DNA of 64,000 nt from Alishewanella tabrizica. Its GTDB lineage: Bacteria > Pseudomonadota > Gammaproteobacteria > Enterobacterales > Alteromonadaceae. This document shows, piece by piece, positions 61,930-64,000 of this stretch. Below the pieces are notes generated by a model. That model saw only the letters and a program-made list of their open reading frames with translations. It did not search any database and was not told where the DNA came from. Location of the stretch: positions 1 to 64,000 of the forward strand of contig NZ_BMYR01000010.1 of NCBI RefSeq assembly GCF_014652375.1. The letters are read 5' to 3'. The translations under genes and the position numbers were made by a program. How positions within the stretch are numbered: position 1 is the stretch's first letter; every line of letters begins with the position of its first letter.

Positions 61930-62137
61930 TCGCCGTGATCTAACAGGCAAGATGTGGAACACGCTCAGGTTTAAAACATGGGCGTGTTGTCGACTCGAAA
62001 ACGGTATTTATGTAATTAAATTACCAACTATCGGGTAATCTTTGCCAAAAGAACGATTTTGAGGTATCGTTTTCGTAATTTTTCTACAATTGTGCTTTAA
62101 AGTCGCTATCTGCGCGGACAAAACCTTAGGATTGGCA

Positions 62138-64000
62138 ATGAAAAAGACCTCAACAGCTAAAACGGCCCAAGCCGCCGTGACTGCGACAGAGCAGTTAAAA
62201 GAACGCATCGTAAAGCATCTCCATTCAACTTTGGGTACTGATTTAAACAAAGCCAATCATCAAGCTTGGTGGCGTGCCACCTGTGCTGCAGTAAATGAGC
62301 AAGTATTTGATGGTTTACGCACTACCCAACGCACCCATTATGAGCAAGATACCCGGGCATTGCACTATTTTAGCCTTGAGTACCTTATGGGGCGGATGTT
62401 TAGTAACAACCTACATAACTTAGGTTTATACGAGCAAGCCAAGTTGGCGTTAGCCGAACTTGGTATGGACATTGCCGATCTAGAAGATCAAGAAGAAGAC
62501 ATGGCGCTGGGTAACGGCGGTCTTGGTCGATTAGCGGCGTGCTTTATTGAATCGTTGGCGACGTTAAATTACCCAGCCATTGGTTACGGCATTCATTACG
62601 AAAACGGTTTATTTCAACAAAGCTTCCAAGATGGCCGACAAATCGAGCGGCCTGATAGCTGGCGTGAGTATGGTAATCCGTGGGAAATTTGTCGGCCTGA
62701 GTCGGTCCAAGAAATTGCGGTCTATGGCTATGTTGAGACCGTGTATGATTTACAAGGCCAGATGAAAAAAGTATGGCACCCAGGGCGTATTATCAAAGGC
62801 GTGCCATGGGATATTCCGATTGTGGGATATGACGGCAGCTCAGTGAACGTCCTGCGTTTGTGGGAGAGCCGTGCCAGTGACTTCTTCAACTGGGATGTGT
62901 TTAACTCTGGCGGTTACATTGATGCCGCACGCGAAAACGTTGAAGCCGAAAATATTTCAAAAGTCCTTTATCCCAACGATGAAACGGATGCCGGTAAAGA
63001 ACTGCGGTTAATTCAGCAATACTTTTTTTGCTCGTGTTCATTAAAAGATATTATTCGTCGTTATAAACGCCGTCATGCTGATGATTGGAGCTATTTTGCT
63101 AAGCAAGTCGTGATTCAATTAAATGACACGCACCCAGCAGTAGCTATTCCTGAATTAATGCGTATTTTGGTCGATCGGGCTGAAATGGCGTGGGATGACG
63201 CTTGGGCTATTTGTCAGCAAGTGTTTGCCTACACTAACCATACTTTACTGCCAGAAGCGCTAGAGAAATGGCCGTTACGGTTATTTGAAAAAGTATTACC
63301 ACGGCATATTGAAATTATCTATGAAATTAACCGTCGCTTCTTGGTTGAGCAGGTTGATGTGTTATGGCCGGGTGATGATGAGAAAAAGCGCAAGCTGTCC
63401 ATCATTGAAGAAGGTCATGAGCCCATGGTTCGGATGGGGCACTTGTCGGTAGTGGGTTCGTTTAAAGTGAATGGAGTAGCAGAAATCCATTCAAAATTGG
63501 TGAAGTCAGATCTGTTTCCAGAAATGGTAGCATTGTGGCCCGATAAGTTTACCAATGTCACTAACGGTGTTACCCCGCGTCGTTGGTTGAAAGCCTGTAA
63601 TCCGCGTTTAGCGAAGCTTTTAGATGAAAAAGTGGGCACGGATTGGCCAAACGATCTGAAAAAGCTACAAAAGCTGGCTGAGCATGCCAAAGATCCACAA
63701 ATGCAAGACAGCTTTATGGCGATTAAACAGCAAAACAAAGCCGATTTAGCCACTGTGATCAAAAAACTGACGCGGATTGATGTAGATCCCGCGGCTATGT
63801 TTGATATTCAAATTAAGCGTTTACATGAATATAAGCGTCAGCATTTGAATTTATTACATATTTTGGCGTTGTATCGTCGTATTTTACAAAATCCAGATTA
63901 TGATATGGTGCCACGCGTATTCCTGTTTGGCGCTAAAGCGGCACCGGGGTATAAGTTAGCCAAAGAAATTATCTATGCTATTAATAAGGTCGCCGAGAAA
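62138..64000 (+). CDS. glgP: Glycogen/starch/alpha-glucan phosphorylase (partial, runs off right edge)
   Basis: The first 621 codons are in the window, open to the right edge. Family features: YFSLEYLMGRMFSNNL, EDMALGNGGLGRLAACFIESLATL, QLNDTHPAVAIPELMRIL, VTNGVTPRRWL and DIQIKRLHEYKRQHLN; the pyridoxal-phosphate lysine is expected beyond or near the edge (full family length is about 810-830). AGGA lies six bases before the ATG. It phosphorolyses alpha-1,4-glucans to glucose-1-phosphate, the substrate of Pgm upstream. Confidence 0.95.
   Translation, partial: MKKTSTAKTAQAAVTATEQLKERIVKHLHSTLGTDLNKANHQAWWRATCAAVNEQVFDGLRTTQRTHYEQDTRALHYFSLEYLMGRMFSNNLHNLGLYEQAKLALAELGMDIADLEDQEEDMALGNGGLGRLAACFIESLATLNYPAIGYGIHYENGLFQQSFQDGRQIERPDSWREYGNPWEICRPESVQEIAVYGYVETVYDLQGQMKKVWHPGRIIKGVPWDIPIVGYDGSSVNVLRLWESRASDFFNWDVFNSGGYIDAARENVEAENISKVLYPNDETDAGKELRLIQQYFFCSCSLKDIIRRYKRRHADDWSYFAKQVVIQLNDTHPAVAIPELMRILVDRAEMAWDDAWAICQQVFAYTNHTLLPEALEKWPLRLFEKVLPRHIEIIYEINRRFLVEQVDVLWPGDDEKKRKLSIIEEGHEPMVRMGHLSVVGSFKVNGVAEIHSKLVKSDLFPEMVALWPDKFTNVTNGVTPRRWLKACNPRLAKLLDEKVGTDWPNDLKKLQKLAEHAKDPQMQDSFMAIKQQNKADLATVIKKLTRIDVDPAAMFDIQIKRLHEYKRQHLNLLHILALYRRILQNPDYDMVPRVFLFGAKAAPGYKLAKEIIYAINKVAEK

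Overview
The window is chromosomal DNA of a marine or aquatic gammaproteobacterium of the Alteromonadales type. Protein sequences and gene order look most like the Rheinheimera/Alishewanella group; this is a judgement from recall, not a database result. Many blocks keep the enterobacterial order: lrp-ftsK-lolA-rarA-serS, tusE-yccA-tRNA-Ser, uvrY-uvrC-pgsA-tRNA Gly/Cys/Leu, ybfF-ybfE-fldA-fur and seqA-pgm.

Layout. 0-0.3 kb: a glutaredoxin-like gene cut short beside what may be the end of an insertion sequence. 0.4-6.2 kb: a dicarboxylate module on the minus strand, a DctB-like sensor kinase and DctD-like sigma-54 activator, then a porin and a DASS transporter behind a well-spaced sigma-54 promoter. 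6.4-11.1 kb: msrB, a long-form GAPDH, a cold-shock protein, alanine dehydrogenase and a divergent lrp. 11.4-17.7 kb: cell division, lipoprotein sorting, replication restart and serS. 17.8-20 kb: the tusDCB-tusE sulfur relay for tRNA thiolation, and yccA. 20.1-24.9 kb: two identical tRNA-Ser(UGA) genes, uvrY-uvrC-pgsA and four tRNAs. 25-28.4 kb: an accessory stretch of unknown proteins (two lipoproteins, one small membrane protein) and a DCC thiol-oxidoreductase.

28.4-37.7 kb: a cluster that looks built for scavenging phosphate esters or phospholipids: a Tat-exported PhoD phosphatase, a secreted PAF-acetylhydrolase-like esterase, two TonB-dependent receptors and a secreted glycerophosphodiester phosphodiesterase. 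37.9-42.8 kb: RNase II and a membrane GGDEF/EAL protein. 43.0-49.9 kb: a TPP riboswitch followed by a tightly packed thiamin operon, thiC-thiDE(fusion)-thiF-thiS-thiG-thiH. 50-52 kb: rluF and an aldo/keto reductase. 52-55.8 kb: ETF-ubiquinone oxidoreductase divergent from etfB-etfA, with an 18-bp perfect palindrome of LiuR type between them. 55.9-59.5 kb: an acetyltransferase, fur, a DUF4442 protein, flavodoxin, ybfE, a DUF2788 protein and ybfF. 59.6-64 kb: seqA-pgm and a glycogen phosphorylase gene that runs off the right edge.

I found no CRISPR array, prophage, transposase, toxin-antitoxin pair or recognisable defence system. The most unusual content is the 25-28 kb unknown stretch next to a duplicated tRNA-Gly, the organophosphate cluster, and the cis-regulatory sites (sigma-54 promoter, LiuR-type palindrome, TPP riboswitch).
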